A stretch of DNA of 64,000 nt from an uncultured Bacilli bacterium (GCA_934086485.1 CAKOIF010000003.1:43890-107889); one strand, 5' to 3'. Shown: positions 28,774 to 38,465, counted from the stretch's first letter. Translations and numbers: made by a program. Notes: generated by a model from the letters alone, not told the origin.

Positions 28774-29586
28774 TTATCCAAAAAATACATCTAAAAACAT
28801 CATAACTGCAAAACCTAGAATTGTAAAAATAGCCATTAAATCCTTTGATTTATTAGTTTGACTTTCTGGTATGAGTTCCTCTACTACAACATATATCATC
28901 GCTCCTGCGGCAAATGCAAGTAAAAATGGTAAAATAGTTCTAACTTTTAAAACAAGTAATGCTCCGATAACACTTGCAATTGGTTCGACAAATCCAGTTA
29001 AACTACCAATTAAAAATGCTTTTTTAGAACTCATACCATCTCTTTTAAGTGGTAAAGATACTGCTGTACCTTCAGGGAAGTTTTGAAGTCCTATTCCAAA
29101 TGCAAGTATTATTGCGGATATTAATGTAGCCCCTTGTAAATTATATCGAAGTGATCCAAATGCCACCCCTACTGCAAGGCCTTCAGGAATATTATGAAGG
29201 GTTATTGAAAAAATTAACATAAATGTTCTTTTAAAGTTTTTTGCTTTTTCATTTTTTTTGATTATTTTAGGAAATATTTTATCACCAATAAAAAGTAAAA
29301 GACCTCCGCATATGAAACCTATTGTAACTATAACAGGTCCATTAATATTTAAATTCTCAGACATAGATAGTGCTGGTGAAATAAGTGAGAAAAACGATGC
29401 CGATATCATTACGCCTGCGGCAAAACCAAGCATTGCATCAAGTAGCGTTTTATTAACTTTTTTAAACAAAAACACAACCATTGCCCCTAAAATGGTAATT
29501 AGCCATGTAAATAAGCAAGCAACAAAGGCTAAAAAAATATTATTATAATTTGAAAGATAATTAATCATATTAAAAATACACCTCAT
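28774..29586 (-). CDS. ZIP-family divalent metal transporter (ZupT-like)
   Basis: About 260-270 aa, eight hydrophobic segments. The ZIP signature in helices IV-V is present: HNIPEGLAVGVAFG and NFPEGTAVSLPL, carrying the His/Asn/Pro/Glu metal site. Imports zinc or related metals. The first nine residues may be upstream of the real start; ATG-Ile-Asn-Tyr at residue 7 is an alternative. Monocistronic, with a terminator at 28735-28763. Confidence 0.88.
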   Translation of the reverse strand: MRCIFNMINYLSNYNNIFLAFVACLFTWLITILGAMVVFLFKKVNKTLLDAMLGFAAGVMISASFFSLISPALSMSENLNINGPVIVTIGFICGGLLLFIGDKIFPKIIKKNEKAKNFKRTFMLIFSITLHNIPEGLAVGVAFGSLRYNLQGATLISAIILAFGIGLQNFPEGTAVSLPLKRDGMSSKKAFLIGSLTGFVEPIASVIGALLVLKVRTILPFLLAFAAGAMIYVVVEELIPESQTNKSKDLMAIFTILGFAVMMFLDVFFG

Positions 29587-29632
29587 AGTATTATATTTTC
29601 TATAAGATGCATTAGTTAATTAAAAAGCCTAA

Positions 29633-30337
29633 TTATTTTTTCTTTTTTGTTTCCTTAAAAATTAAAGATACTACAGAACCTATTAAAATTACATAAAGTA
29701 AAACATTTTCAAATTTTGGAGAGTTCATAACATTATCCATTTTATCTGATATTTTATCAAGTTTATCTAAAGTTTCTTTTGTTTTTTCATCAGTATTATC
29801 ACTATCTATATTATCATATATAATATTATTTTCAGTATTTTCAACATCTTTATTTTTACAATAACCTTCTTCATAAGAAGTATTACTCCATACATTTAAT
29901 AAATTATCTATTGCATATTTTTGAACTTTGCAAAGACTATCAGTATATTTATATTTTCCATATATATAAGCAACTTGTCCATAACCATTTTTAATAAGTT
30001 CCTCCTGAAGTAATGATCCATCTACCCATACCCAAGCAAGGGTTCTTCCATATTTATCTGTTTTATTTTTTTCATACTCTAAAATAATTTCACTAGCATT
30101 AGATATTTTGTTACAAGTATAATCACTTGCCTCTTTTCCAAAAGGCTGCTCGCTAACTTTAGTACTTACGCTTTCTGGAGTATCAATTGCTAAAAATCTT
30201 ACTTTAATTTCATTTTCATTAACTAAAAAATAAGCCGTATCTCCATCTACACATTTTGAAAATAATGCTTTTTCGCTTTCAGCATTAACAACATTAAAAA
30301 TTAACAAACTTAAAATAAAAACAACTACTTTTTTCAT
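29633..30337 (-). CDS. Membrane-anchored thermonuclease-like protein
   Basis: Staphylococcal nuclease-like (SNase/TNase) domain, 234 aa. Signal peptide 1-19; core residues VDGDTAYF, RFLAIDTPES, and DKYGRTLAWVWVDG follow the SNase order with the catalytic Asp, Arg and Glu/Asp-type positions. EELIKNGYGQVAYIYG matches the family end motif. A C-terminal helix (about 212-228) and KKKK tail anchor it, so it faces outward and could degrade external DNA or RNA. No ribosome site; an extended -10 TGT-TATGAT (30344-30349) ends 6 nt before ATG, suggesting a leaderless mRNA. Confidence 0.85.
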   Translation of the reverse strand: MKKVVVFILSLLIFNVVNAESEKALFSKCVDGDTAYFLVNENEIKVRFLAIDTPESVSTKVSEQPFGKEASDYTCNKISNASEIILEYEKNKTDKYGRTLAWVWVDGSLLQEELIKNGYGQVAYIYGKYKYTDSLCKVQKYAIDNLLNVWSNTSYEEGYCKNKDVENTENNIIYDNIDSDNTDEKTKETLDKLDKISDKMDNVMNSPKFENVLLYVILIGSVVSLIFKETKKKK

Positions 30338-30412
30338 AATTTAATCATAACACAATTTACATCATAAAAAAAGTATGATACTATAAAATTAGTTATTTTA
30401 GTGGAGGGTTTT

Positions 30413-32536
30413 GTGAAAGAGGAGTTATTAAAAATTATAGAAAATGAAAAAGAGTTAAATGTTACGTACCATGGTATTAAAAAACTTTTAAATTCCTCGA
30501 AGAAAAAGATTGATGAAGAACTTAAACATATATTATTCGAACTTGAGTGTGAAGGAAAAATATACGAAGATGATGATTTTATGTATCATAAATTTCCCAA
30601 AAATTATAGAGTTGCAACCACAGTCCAAGATAATAATGGAAAAAGTTTTGTTAGAATCGGAAATAACTTTCACGAAATCAAAGATAATAAATTAAATTCC
30701 GCTTTAAACGGTGATAAAGTTATTGTAAAAAAAGTTAAGAAAAGTAAAACTTATGAAGTCATAAAAATACTTAAAAGAGCCAAAGGTAAAATTCTTTGTG
30801 AACTTAAAATGGATGAAAATAATAACCTATATTTAAAAGATACCCACTCTAAAGGTGAATATAAAATTGGTATAAGTAAAAAGATTTTAAGAAAATACCC
30901 TTTAGGCCAAAAATTTTTAGTAAATTTATATACAACAAGATATGATGAATATTATGATGCAGAAATTGATACAGTACTTGGAAAAGTATCAAAAATGGAA
31001 GAAATAGCAATTTCTTATGGTTTTAACCCGACATATAGTAAAGAAACTTATGAAGAATTAAAAAATATTCCCACTAAAGTATCCGATGAAGAAATTATTG
31101 GAAGACTTGACCTTCGTGATAAAAATATAGTTACAATAGATTGTGATACTGCAAAAGATTTAGATGATGCTATTTTAGTAGAAAAATCAGAAAATGTACC
31201 TTACACTTTATATGTAAATATTGCTCACGTTAGTCATTATGTAAAATATGGTACAGCAATTTTTGCAGATGCTTTTGAAAGAGGTACAAGTGCTTATATT
31301 GCCTACTACGTTTCCGCAATGTTAGGAAAAGAGCTTTCCAATGGAATATGTTCACTTAACGAAGGTGTTGATAGACTAACACGTACTGTTATCATGGAAT
31401 ATGATGAAAAAGGTAATCAAAAAAGTGATCGTATTGTTAAAGCGGTAATTAACTCTAAAAAGAAAATGTCTTATTCAAATGTTAATAAAATTCTCGAAGA
31501 AAATATTATTCCAAAAGGCTATGAACCTTTTGTAAATGATTTAAAAAACGCCTATGAACTTGCTCTTAAAATTAATAAAATTAACATTAGTCAAGGAAAA
31601 TTGGAATTTGATAGTTCAGAGCAAGAAAGAATATATGATGAAAAAGAAAATATTACAGATATTAAAGTTCTAAAAACTGGTGCATCACAATTAATGATTG
31701 AAACATTTATGGTACAAGCTAATTGTTCTATAGCAAGACACTTCTATTACAACAATTTACCATTTATTTATCGTAATCATAATATTCCTGATGTTGAAAG
31801 ATTTGTTAATTCTGTAAAATTTATAACATCACTTGGTTTTAAAATTCAAAAAATAAATGATGTAAATGACCCTCATGTAATTCAAAAAATACTTAATAGT
31901 TTAGCAAATAAAAAAGAATTTCCAATACTTTCATCTTATATTTTAAGAGCCATGGAAAAAGCTGGTTATGATACAAATAATATAGGACATTTTGGACTCG
32001 CAGAGAATTGTTATACACATTTTACATCACCAATACGAAGACTTTGTGACTTATGTGTACATATGTTAATAGATTATTATGAAGAAAAATTTCCTAATGA
32101 AGAGGAAATAGAAAAATTAGAATCAATATTGCAAAGTGCCGCCATTCAAGCATCTTTAAAAGAAAAAGATGAAATGAAGGCCGAAGCAGAAGCTGATAAA
32201 CTTTGTAATATTTGGTATATGCAAAATTTTATTAATCAACAATTTAGTGTTTACGTAACTGATATTAATGAAAGTGTTATTAGAGTTAAAACAGATAATT
32301 TAGTCGAAGGTATTATTCCTTATAAAGAACTTAATTGGCATTACTACTTTGACCCTAAAACTAAACAAATTAAAAATTTAGAAAATGGTAAAATTATTAA
32401 AGTTACATCAAATTTAAATGTTACTTTAGTTGATGCTAACGAAGATGAAAGAGAAATATTTTTTAATTTCCCATTTATCTTAAAAAGAGAAAAACAATTA
32501 GAAAGACAAAGAAAAAGAGAATCTATGTACAGATAA
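30413..32536 (+). CDS. rnr: Ribonuclease R
   Basis: 3'-5' exoribonuclease of the RNB family, 707 aa. N-terminal winged helix and cold-shock domains; catalytic RNB domain with IDCDTAKDLDDAILVEK (Asp cluster), HVSHYVKYGTAIFADAF, and CYTHFTSPIRRLCDLCVHM; C-terminal S1 domain ending in a basic KREKQLERQRKRES tail. The start is moved to GTG 30413 because GGAGGG sits 4 nt upstream; the upstream GTG at 30401 overlaps that site. In many bacteria rnr is followed by smpB, but not here. Confidence 0.94.
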   Translation: MKEELLKIIENEKELNVTYHGIKKLLNSSKKKIDEELKHILFELECEGKIYEDDDFMYHKFPKNYRVATTVQDNNGKSFVRIGNNFHEIKDNKLNSALNGDKVIVKKVKKSKTYEVIKILKRAKGKILCELKMDENNNLYLKDTHSKGEYKIGISKKILRKYPLGQKFLVNLYTTRYDEYYDAEIDTVLGKVSKMEEIAISYGFNPTYSKETYEELKNIPTKVSDEEIIGRLDLRDKNIVTIDCDTAKDLDDAILVEKSENVPYTLYVNIAHVSHYVKYGTAIFADAFERGTSAYIAYYVSAMLGKELSNGICSLNEGVDRLTRTVIMEYDEKGNQKSDRIVKAVINSKKKMSYSNVNKILEENIIPKGYEPFVNDLKNAYELALKINKINISQGKLEFDSSEQERIYDEKENITDIKVLKTGASQLMIETFMVQANCSIARHFYYNNLPFIYRNHNIPDVERFVNSVKFITSLGFKIQKINDVNDPHVIQKILNSLANKKEFPILSSYILRAMEKAGYDTNNIGHFGLAENCYTHFTSPIRRLCDLCVHMLIDYYEEKFPNEEEIEKLESILQSAAIQASLKEKDEMKAEAEADKLCNIWYMQNFINQQFSVYVTDINESVIRVKTDNLVEGIIPYKELNWHYYFDPKTKQIKNLENGKIIKVTSNLNVTLVDANEDEREIFFNFPFILKREKQLERQRKRESMYR

Positions 32537-32544
32537 CTCTTTTT

Positions 32545-32985
32545 TCATTTATTAAAATAAATGTATTTTTCTACCCATTCAGTAAACTTTTCAACATCTT
32601 GATATTTTTCAATATCACTATTTTTTTCAGCATCAAGGTAAGTTACAATTTTGCCATCCCTAATAATTAATACTGACGGAGCATATTTTACTGTTTTATA
32701 ATATGAAGTCTTTTTAAATTCATCGATTGACATAGATAATATTTCTATATTTTCATTTTCCGAAAAACTTTTAAAAATTTCATCACAAGGAATTGCAAGA
32801 GAACAATAATAATTATAAGTAAATAGTAAAAAACTATCATTATCATTTAAATCGTCTACTTTTATTTCTCTTAATCCTGAAGTTTCATAGTAACTATCAT
32901 TTAAATAAAACTTTTCGATGTTCTCTTTTTTTTGACAACCGCAAAGTACTAATAAAATTGATAATGTAATTAATATTTTTTTCAC
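32545..32985 (-). CDS. Thioredoxin-like lipoprotein
   Basis: 146 aa with a lipobox (LLVLCGCQKK), so anchored outside the membrane. The rest reads as a thioredoxin-like fold: SFLLFTYNYYCSLAIPCDEI in the redox position (Cys pair separated by more than CxxC), then KYAPSVLIIRDGKIVTYLD, the cis-Pro region. The active-site pair C-x5-C is atypical, so disulfide function is uncertain. Overlaps the rhodanese gene by one base. Confidence 0.65.
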   Translation of the reverse strand: MKKILITLSILLVLCGCQKKENIEKFYLNDSYYETSGLREIKVDDLNDNDSFLLFTYNYYCSLAIPCDEIFKSFSENENIEILSMSIDEFKKTSYYKTVKYAPSVLIIRDGKIVTYLDAEKNSDIEKYQDVEKFTEWVEKYIYFNK

Positions 32986-33659
32986 TATTTAATCTCCGTA
33001 AAATTATCAAAGTTAATTTCGTGGTATGTTACTTTCCAAAATTCGTAAATGGTTTTGCCATTTTCTTCTTTTTTAATTTGAACATTGTTTTCACCATTAT
33101 AATACCAGTAACCACCTATATCATAAATTTTATTTTCATCCCAACCAAGAGATACCAAAAGTTTTTTGGTCATACCGGCATATCCACCGCCACCACACAT
33201 TAGAAAAATATTTTTATCTTTTGGAAAATAGGTTTCTAAAAACTCCAAAGACTCTTTATAATTTGGAGAATATGTTCCATCTTCATTTTCTGTAAATAAA
33301 TTTTTTCCTTCATAAGTTTTTCCAACAGCCTCAGGAAGCCCTTTTACTTTAGTTAAATATGGATAAGGTATTATCTCAAAACCTTTTATTGTTCCAGAAA
33401 GCATTGAATCACCACCAATAGCTTCATAATTACCTGGATCTGAAAGCATTCTCATATCACGATAAACTGAATCACTTCTTCCTAGATACTTATCAATAGT
33501 CTGTTCATTGATATTTTTATCAATACCAAGCATACCCCTTTCACCTTCAGTAACTTCAGGTTTAGGAAGTTTTTCTAAAGTTTCAACTTTATTAAATATA
33601 AAATATGAAAGCAATCCTCCTACTAAAATACCAATTATTAAATATATTATTTTTTTCAT
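32985..33659 (-). CDS. Membrane-anchored rhodanese-like protein
   Basis: 224 aa. N-terminal membrane helix (4-20), then an extracytoplasmic rhodanese-like domain with active-site loop IFLMCGGGGYAGMTKKLL holding the nucleophile Cys; NKIYDIGGYWYYNG closes the fold. It may handle sulfur or redox groups outside the cell together with the thioredoxin-like lipoprotein that follows by one-base overlap. AGGAG precedes the ATG. Confidence 0.7.
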   Translation of the reverse strand: MKKIIYLIIGILVGGLLSYFIFNKVETLEKLPKPEVTEGERGMLGIDKNINEQTIDKYLGRSDSVYRDMRMLSDPGNYEAIGGDSMLSGTIKGFEIIPYPYLTKVKGLPEAVGKTYEGKNLFTENEDGTYSPNYKESLEFLETYFPKDKNIFLMCGGGGYAGMTKKLLVSLGWDENKIYDIGGYWYYNGENNVQIKKEENGKTIYEFWKVTYHEINFDNFTEIK

Positions 33660-33733
33660 ACTTACTCTACTCCTTTCAAATACACAATAAAATAAATAAG
33701 TTAAAAAAACAATAAACTAATCATTGAATTTAC

Positions 33734-33748
33734 TCAACTATTAGTTGA
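33734..33748. promoter_or_regulatory. Inverted repeat upstream of ABC ATPase gene
   Basis: Perfect 7-bp arms TCAACTA-T-TAGTTGA, 62 bp before the ATPase start, in the promoter region between divergent genes. Candidate operator; no tract of T follows. Confidence 0.4.
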
Positions 33749-33809
33749 ATTCTAAACTTATTAAATAGATTAAAATACAAATAATGCATAAAATATCGTA
33801 GGTGATAAA

Positions 33810-34556
33810 ATGCAAAAATTATTGGAAATTAATAATATTTCTAAAACTTTTAACACTTTAAATGGTGAAATAAATGCTATCAAAAGTATATCTTTTGATG
33901 TGAATAATGAACAGTTTATTGCAATTGTTGGTTCCTCAGGATGTGGAAAATCAACTCTACTTAATATTATTTCCGGTTTACTAGAAAAAACAAATGGCAC
34001 AATAAAATTTTATAAAGAAAATCCTATAATTGGTTATATGCTTCAAGAAGATGCACTTCTTCCATATTTAAATATTCTAGATAATGCAACTTTGGGTTTA
34101 TCTTTAAAAAAGATTAAAACAAAAGAAAATATTGAATATACAAAAAAACTTTTAGAAACATATGGTTTAAAAGATTTTATCTATAAATATCCAAAAGAAC
34201 TTTCTGGTGGTATGAAACAAAGAGTTGCTCTAATCAGGACGCTTGCTATTAAACCAGATATACTTCTTTTAGATGAACCTTTTTCCGCTCTTGACTATCA
34301 ATCAAGATTAAGTGTTTCTGAAGATGTTTATAATATAATTAAAAAAGAAAAGAAAACTGTTATTATGATTACTCACGACATTGCTGAAGCCATAAGTTTA
34401 AGTGATAAAATAATAGTTCTTTCAAAAAGACCTAGTATAGTCAAAAAAATTTATGACATTGAAATGGAAAATAAATCCACACCGATAAATAATCGTAAAT
34501 GTAAAGAATTTAGTGATTATTACGATAAAATATGGAGGGATTTAGATGAAATATAG
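33810..34556 (+). CDS. NitT/TauT-type ABC transporter ATPase
   Basis: 248 aa. Walker A GSSGCGKSTLLNIISGL, Q-loop YMLQEDALLPY, signature ELSGGMKQRVALIRTLA, Walker B ILLLDEPFSALD, H-loop MITHDIAEA. The YMLQEDxLLPW-like Q-loop is typical of the nitrate/taurine/thiamine-precursor subgroup. Followed by the permease with an 11-bp overlap. No binding protein is adjacent; the one at 795-1775 is the best candidate partner. Confidence 0.9.
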   Translation: MQKLLEINNISKTFNTLNGEINAIKSISFDVNNEQFIAIVGSSGCGKSTLLNIISGLLEKTNGTIKFYKENPIIGYMLQEDALLPYLNILDNATLGLSLKKIKTKENIEYTKKLLETYGLKDFIYKYPKELSGGMKQRVALIRTLAIKPDILLLDEPFSALDYQSRLSVSEDVYNIIKKEKKTVIMITHDIAEAISLSDKIIVLSKRPSIVKKIYDIEMENKSTPINNRKCKEFSDYYDKIWRDLDEI

Positions 34557-35337
34557 TAATCAAATTTTATATTTAAAAACTATGAAAAGGAAAAGTTTTT
34601 TAATAAAACTAACTAGAATTTTAATTGTATTTTTTTTATTATTTATATGGGAATTATTAACTAGAAAAGGTATAATTAACTCATTTATATATTCAAGTCC
34701 ATCAAAAATTTATTTAACTATTAAAAAACTATGTATCGAAGGTAATTTATTTTCACATATATTTACAACACTATATGAAGTTTTAATTTCATTTTTACTT
34801 GGTGGAATACTTGGTATATTAATTGCAATTATCTTTTATGAATACCCTACTTTTTCTAAAATATTTGAACCATTTTTAGTAATTTTAAATGCTCTTCCTA
34901 AAGTTGCTTTAGGACCAATAATCTTAATTATATTCGGAGCAAATATAAAAAGTATCATAATTATGGCACTTTTAATAAATTTAATTGTAACTACTCTTTC
35001 GATGTATAATGGTTTTTTAAATACTGATAAAATAAAAATCAAATTATTTAAAACATTTAATGCAAATAAATTTCAAACTCTTACTAAATTAATCATTCCA
35101 TCTTCATACATAACAATTATTTCATCATTAAAACTAAATATATCTTTAACATTAATAGGTGTTATAACTGGAGAATTTCTTTCTTGTCAAAAAGGAATTG
35201 GTTATTTAATTATGTATGGCTCTCAAATATTTGATTTAGATTTAGTAATATCTGGTGTATTTATACTCTTAATATTTTCTTATTTATTATATTTTATTAT
35301 TTCCAAAATAGAAAAAAAATTAATCCACGAAGATTAA
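34546..35337 (+). CDS. NitT/TauT-type ABC transporter permease
   Basis: 263 aa BPD-type permease with six hydrophobic segments. The EAA loop for ATPase contact is seen as the KTFNANKFQTLTKLIIPSS region, and FLVILNALPKVALGPIILI is characteristic of the subgroup. ATG 34546 has GGAGG 7 nt upstream inside the end of the ATPase gene, showing translational coupling. Its 3' end overlaps the convergent VanZ-like gene by 4 bp. Confidence 0.88.
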   Translation: MKYSNQILYLKTMKRKSFLIKLTRILIVFFLLFIWELLTRKGIINSFIYSSPSKIYLTIKKLCIEGNLFSHIFTTLYEVLISFLLGGILGILIAIIFYEYPTFSKIFEPFLVILNALPKVALGPIILIIFGANIKSIIIMALLINLIVTTLSMYNGFLNTDKIKIKLFKTFNANKFQTLTKLIIPSSYITIISSLKLNISLTLIGVITGEFLSCQKGIGYLIMYGSQIFDLDLVISGVFILLIFSYLLYFIISKIEKKLIHED

Positions 35338-36644
35338 TTTTTTAATTTATATTTTAAATTTAAATCTTTATCTATAGTTATATCAAATGTGTATGTATAA
35401 ACTTTACCTTCGTTTGTAACCTTAAAATCAATAGTGGTTTTCCCCTCTTTTAAAGGTATAAAATTTAAATCTAAATCATATATCGAAGTATTTAATCCTT
35501 TAACAACTATATTTACATAATCATTTTTTACACCTTTATAGCCAAAATCTCCCTCAAACTTTGGTAAATGTAAAATATAATTAGGATTTTTATGTTTAGT
35601 ATAGTACTCTATATTATTTTGTTTTAACTTCCAAGTTAACTTTTCTATGTCATAAACATATTTAGAACTATCTAAAAAATCCTTTATTAAAAGTTTATCT
35701 TTTTTATTAACAATTAAATAAAATTTATCTTTATCATAACAATCAAAATAATATTCAAAAAGTTCATCTTCATAAAACATATTATTTTCACTACAAGTCT
35801 TATCATAACTAAATTCAATCAAAGGATTATAAACTTCATTCCACTTTTGATTACTATCATTACTTTTTTTAATAAATATAAATATAATAGAAATTATTAT
35901 TACGATAAAAATAAATAAAACTAATATAGGTTTAACTAAATCTTTCCCATTAATTTTATTTTTTTCTAAAAAGAATATATTTCTAAGTAGTTTATCAATG
36001 CCTTTTAAACTAATGAAAAGGTAAAATAATACTGCTCCAAGGGTATTTAATATAATATCATCAATATCAAATGATCCAGAAAGTGTTAATAGCTGAATAA
36101 GTTCAAAAGAAATAACTATTAATACAATTGTTAATAAAAAGTTAATAAATTTGTTTTCTTTTTTAAATAAATATTTTAAGAAAAATGCAAAAGGCATAAA
36201 ACATAGTAAATTACCTAATAAATTTATACAAACTAGCTTAATATCAAAATAAATTCCTGAATTATCTAAATAATTTTTAATTGTATTAAATGGAATAATA
36301 TTAAAGTTGTTGTCAAAATAAGATTTAATCGTTTCTTTTGAGGCTGTGAAAATAAATTCAAAATTTCTACCAAAATTATTTCCTAAAACTATAAAATTAA
36401 TTAGTAATAATAAATAAAGAATAAACATTACCCAAATACTTATTTTCATATATTTCTTTGAATTATGGTATTTAGTTAAAAATCTTCCGCCAAAGTAAGC
36501 AAATATTGATGCAACACATAAAACTATTACCTTTTCAAGTTCAGGCATAATTAATTTTACACTAACTGAGGTTGCTAAAAAAAATATTGTTAATACTCCC
36601 ATAATTACATAACAAATTATTCCAATTATTAAATTTTTCTTCAT
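35334..36644 (-). CDS. VanZ-like membrane protein
   Basis: 436 aa. Several N-terminal helices, with a VanZ-type central part: IPFNTIKNYLDN, LLGNLLCFMPFAFFLKYLF, SFELIQLLTLSGSFDIDDIILNTLGAVLF, the last being the classic VanZ signature. A further helix at about 240-260 precedes an extracellular C-terminal domain of some 170 residues with no recognised family. VanZ proteins affect glycopeptide tolerance in some hosts, but most homologues are uncharacterised. Confidence 0.8.
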   Translation of the reverse strand: MKKNLIIGIICYVIMGVLTIFFLATSVSVKLIMPELEKVIVLCVASIFAYFGGRFLTKYHNSKKYMKISIWVMFILYLLLLINFIVLGNNFGRNFEFIFTASKETIKSYFDNNFNIIPFNTIKNYLDNSGIYFDIKLVCINLLGNLLCFMPFAFFLKYLFKKENKFINFLLTIVLIVISFELIQLLTLSGSFDIDDIILNTLGAVLFYLFISLKGIDKLLRNIFFLEKNKINGKDLVKPILVLFIFIVIIISIIFIFIKKSNDSNQKWNEVYNPLIEFSYDKTCSENNMFYEDELFEYYFDCYDKDKFYLIVNKKDKLLIKDFLDSSKYVYDIEKLTWKLKQNNIEYYTKHKNPNYILHLPKFEGDFGYKGVKNDYVNIVVKGLNTSIYDLDLNFIPLKEGKTTIDFKVTNEGKVYTYTFDITIDKDLNLKYKLKN

Positions 36645-36691
36645 AAAAGTACCTTTCTACATTAATATTATACTATATTTAAAAATTATTG

Positions 36692-36721
36692 TAAAAAAAA
36701 AATTAACCTATAAAGATTAAT
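36692..36721 (-). terminator. Terminator after nusG
   Basis: Minus strand AAATTAA / TTAATTT hairpin followed by about nine T residues, directly after the nusG stop. Confidence 0.7.
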
Positions 36722-36722
36722 T

Positions 36723-37265
36723 TTAATATTTACTAACTTGGTAATTTTCAACATCAACTGAAGTTTCTTGACCAAATAAATCAATAATAATTGTAAGACG
36801 ATTGTTTTCAGCATCAATACTATCAATTTTACCACTCATACCATTGAATGGACCATCAATAATATTAACATTGTCGCCAACTTTCATTTCATTATCAATA
36901 TTTACTCTACTCATTCCCATAGTAGCAAGAACTCTATCTATTTCTTGAGGTGGAAGTGGTGTTGGTTTTGCTCCTTTTCCGCTTGAACCAATAAATCCTG
37001 TAACGCCTGGTGTATTACGAACAATATACCACGCTTCATCAGTCATTATCATTTCCACTAAAATATAACCTGGAAACATTTTTTTAACTTTTTCTTTTTT
37101 AACACCATCTTTTACTTCAACTTCAGTAGTTTCTGGTATTATTACTCTAAAAATATAATCTTGCATACCCATACTTTCAGTACGCATTTCAAGTTTTTGT
37201 TTTACTGCAAGTTCATGTCCAGAATAGGTATTTACTACATACCATTCTTTTTTTTGTTCTTCCAT
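36723..37265 (-). CDS. nusG: Transcription termination/antitermination protein NusG
   Basis: 180 aa. NGN domain (EWYVVNTYSGHELAVKQKLE, MFPGYILVEMIMTDEAWYIV, RNTPGVTGFIGSSGK) and C-terminal KOW domain (VGDNVNIIDGPFNGMSGKID). Binds RNA polymerase and couples to ribosome or Rho. Starts one base inside the secE stop, so secE-nusG are co-transcribed as in most bacteria. The ribosomal protein genes that usually follow are not here; a terminator follows at once. Confidence 0.96.
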   Translation of the reverse strand: MEEQKKEWYVVNTYSGHELAVKQKLEMRTESMGMQDYIFRVIIPETTEVEVKDGVKKEKVKKMFPGYILVEMIMTDEAWYIVRNTPGVTGFIGSSGKGAKPTPLPPQEIDRVLATMGMSRVNIDNEMKVGDNVNIIDGPFNGMSGKIDSIDAENNRLTIIIDLFGQETSVDVENYQVSKY

Positions 37266-37510
37266 TAGTTAATCCATCCTTTCACTAAAGATAAAAGTAA
37301 ATTTAGTAATAAGAAAAATCCACATACAACTAAGCACATAATAACAGTGGCAATAGTATACTTAATTACCTCTTTAAAAGTTGGCCACTTAACAAGTTTC
37401 ATTTCCTTTTTAACACCTTTTAAATAGCTTTCTTTAGGCACTTTTACATTTTTTTTCTTAGTAGCATTTACTTTTTTAACGTTTTTTGTTTTTTCATTTT
37501 CTTTTGTCAT
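37265..37510 (-). CDS. secE: Preprotein translocase subunit SecE
   Basis: 81 aa from ATG 37510, preceded by GGAGG at 5 nt; the longer frame to 37546 has no site. A Lys-rich N terminus leads to the amphipathic SecE helix (KGVKKEMKLVKWPTFKEV, with the conserved WP) and one membrane helix (IATVIMCLVVCGFFLLLNLL). Part of SecYEG. No rpmG precedes it. Confidence 0.93.
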   Translation of the reverse strand: MTKENEKTKNVKKVNATKKKNVKVPKESYLKGVKKEMKLVKWPTFKEVIKYTIATVIMCLVVCGFFLLLNLLLSLVKGWIN

Positions 37511-37518
37511 AATTCCTC

Positions 37519-37546
37519 CAATAAAAAAACACTCTTTCGTGTTCAT
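37519..37546 (-). terminator. Terminator of the lemA-TPM operon
   Basis: Minus strand AACAC-GAAAGA-GTGTT stem followed by seven T residues, about 45 bp after the TPM-gene stop and just before secE. Confidence 0.65.
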
Positions 37547-37589
37547 TTATAATATACTATATTTTTTTATAAAATGCAAGTGTTTTTTA

Positions 37590-38465
37590 TTAAAATCCTC
37601 GTGTAGATCCTCCACCACCTGAAGAACCTCCTCCTCCAGAAAATCCTCCGGATGAACCACCAGATGATCCTCCAAAAGATGAACCACCTCCATAATAGCC
37701 AGAACCTGAATCTATTTTAGATAAAATATTAATTGATAAGCCAAAAAAATAACCCATTAAATTATAAACTGAAAATAAATCAGATATTACTTTAATTCCA
37801 GTTTGAGATATAAAAGTATTTGCAAAAAAATAAATAATTGTAAAAATAGCTATTTTACTAAACCCCATATATCGAATTATTAAGCCTATTATAAATCCAA
37901 GAAACATACCTATTCCTATAACAAATGTAGAATCACTATAGCCATTTGCATATGGTTCATTATAATTTAAATTCAAATTGTTTTGAACAACAATCTCTTT
38001 ATAAAAGGCATCATAACCATTTTTAATACCTTCATCCCATTTATTATTTTTTAAATATGGAATAATATAAGTATCTTGAAATCTACCGGTTTTACCATCA
38101 GGTAAAATTCCCTCGAGTCCATACCCTACTTCTACTCTAAATTGTCTTTCTTCAAGAGCAAGTAAAAGAAGTAAACCATTATTTTTAGTTTTGTCTCCTA
38201 TACCAAAATTTCTAAATAAGGTATTCGCATAATTTTCAATTGTATCACCCTCTAAATTATTTACGGTAACAACAACTATTTGTGTACCATCAATATTTGC
38301 AAGTTGACTACTTTTATCTATAATATATTTTTCAGTTTCCGAAGACAAAATATTTGCATAATCATTAACATAAAACTCTTTTGTTGGACTAACTATTGCA
38401 TTTACATTTAAAATACTTAATAAAAGAAATAGAATTAAAAACTTAATTCTATTCAAAAGATACAT
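37590..38465 (-). CDS. TPM-domain membrane protein (YgcG-like)
   Basis: About 291 aa. The start is set at ATG 38465, with AGAGG upstream inside the lemA end; a longer frame to 38498 lacks a site. Signal peptide, then TPM domain (YVNDYANILSSETEKYIID, GTQIVVVTVNNLEGDTIENY, RQFRVEVGYGLEGILPD), membrane helices, and a C-terminal tail made almost only of Gly and Ser ending GSTRGF. TPM proteins are poorly understood, with roles suggested in membrane protein quality control. Overlaps lemA by 17 bp. Confidence 0.85.
   Translation of the reverse strand: MYLLNRIKFLILFLLLSILNVNAIVSPTKEFYVNDYANILSSETEKYIIDKSSQLANIDGTQIVVVTVNNLEGDTIENYANTLFRNFGIGDKTKNNGLLLLLALEERQFRVEVGYGLEGILPDGKTGRFQDTYIIPYLKNNKWDEGIKNGYDAFYKEIVVQNNLNLNYNEPYANGYSDSTFVIGIGMFLGFIIGLIIRYMGFSKIAIFTIIYFFANTFISQTGIKVISDLFSVYNLMGYFFGLSINILSKIDSGSGYYGGGSSFGGSSGGSSGGFSGGGGSSGGGGSTRGF

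Noticed and set aside
33660..33809. Riboswitch (for example TPP) upstream of the ABC ATPase
   Set aside because: No conserved aptamer blocks seen; only a 15-bp inverted repeat and a weak promoter.
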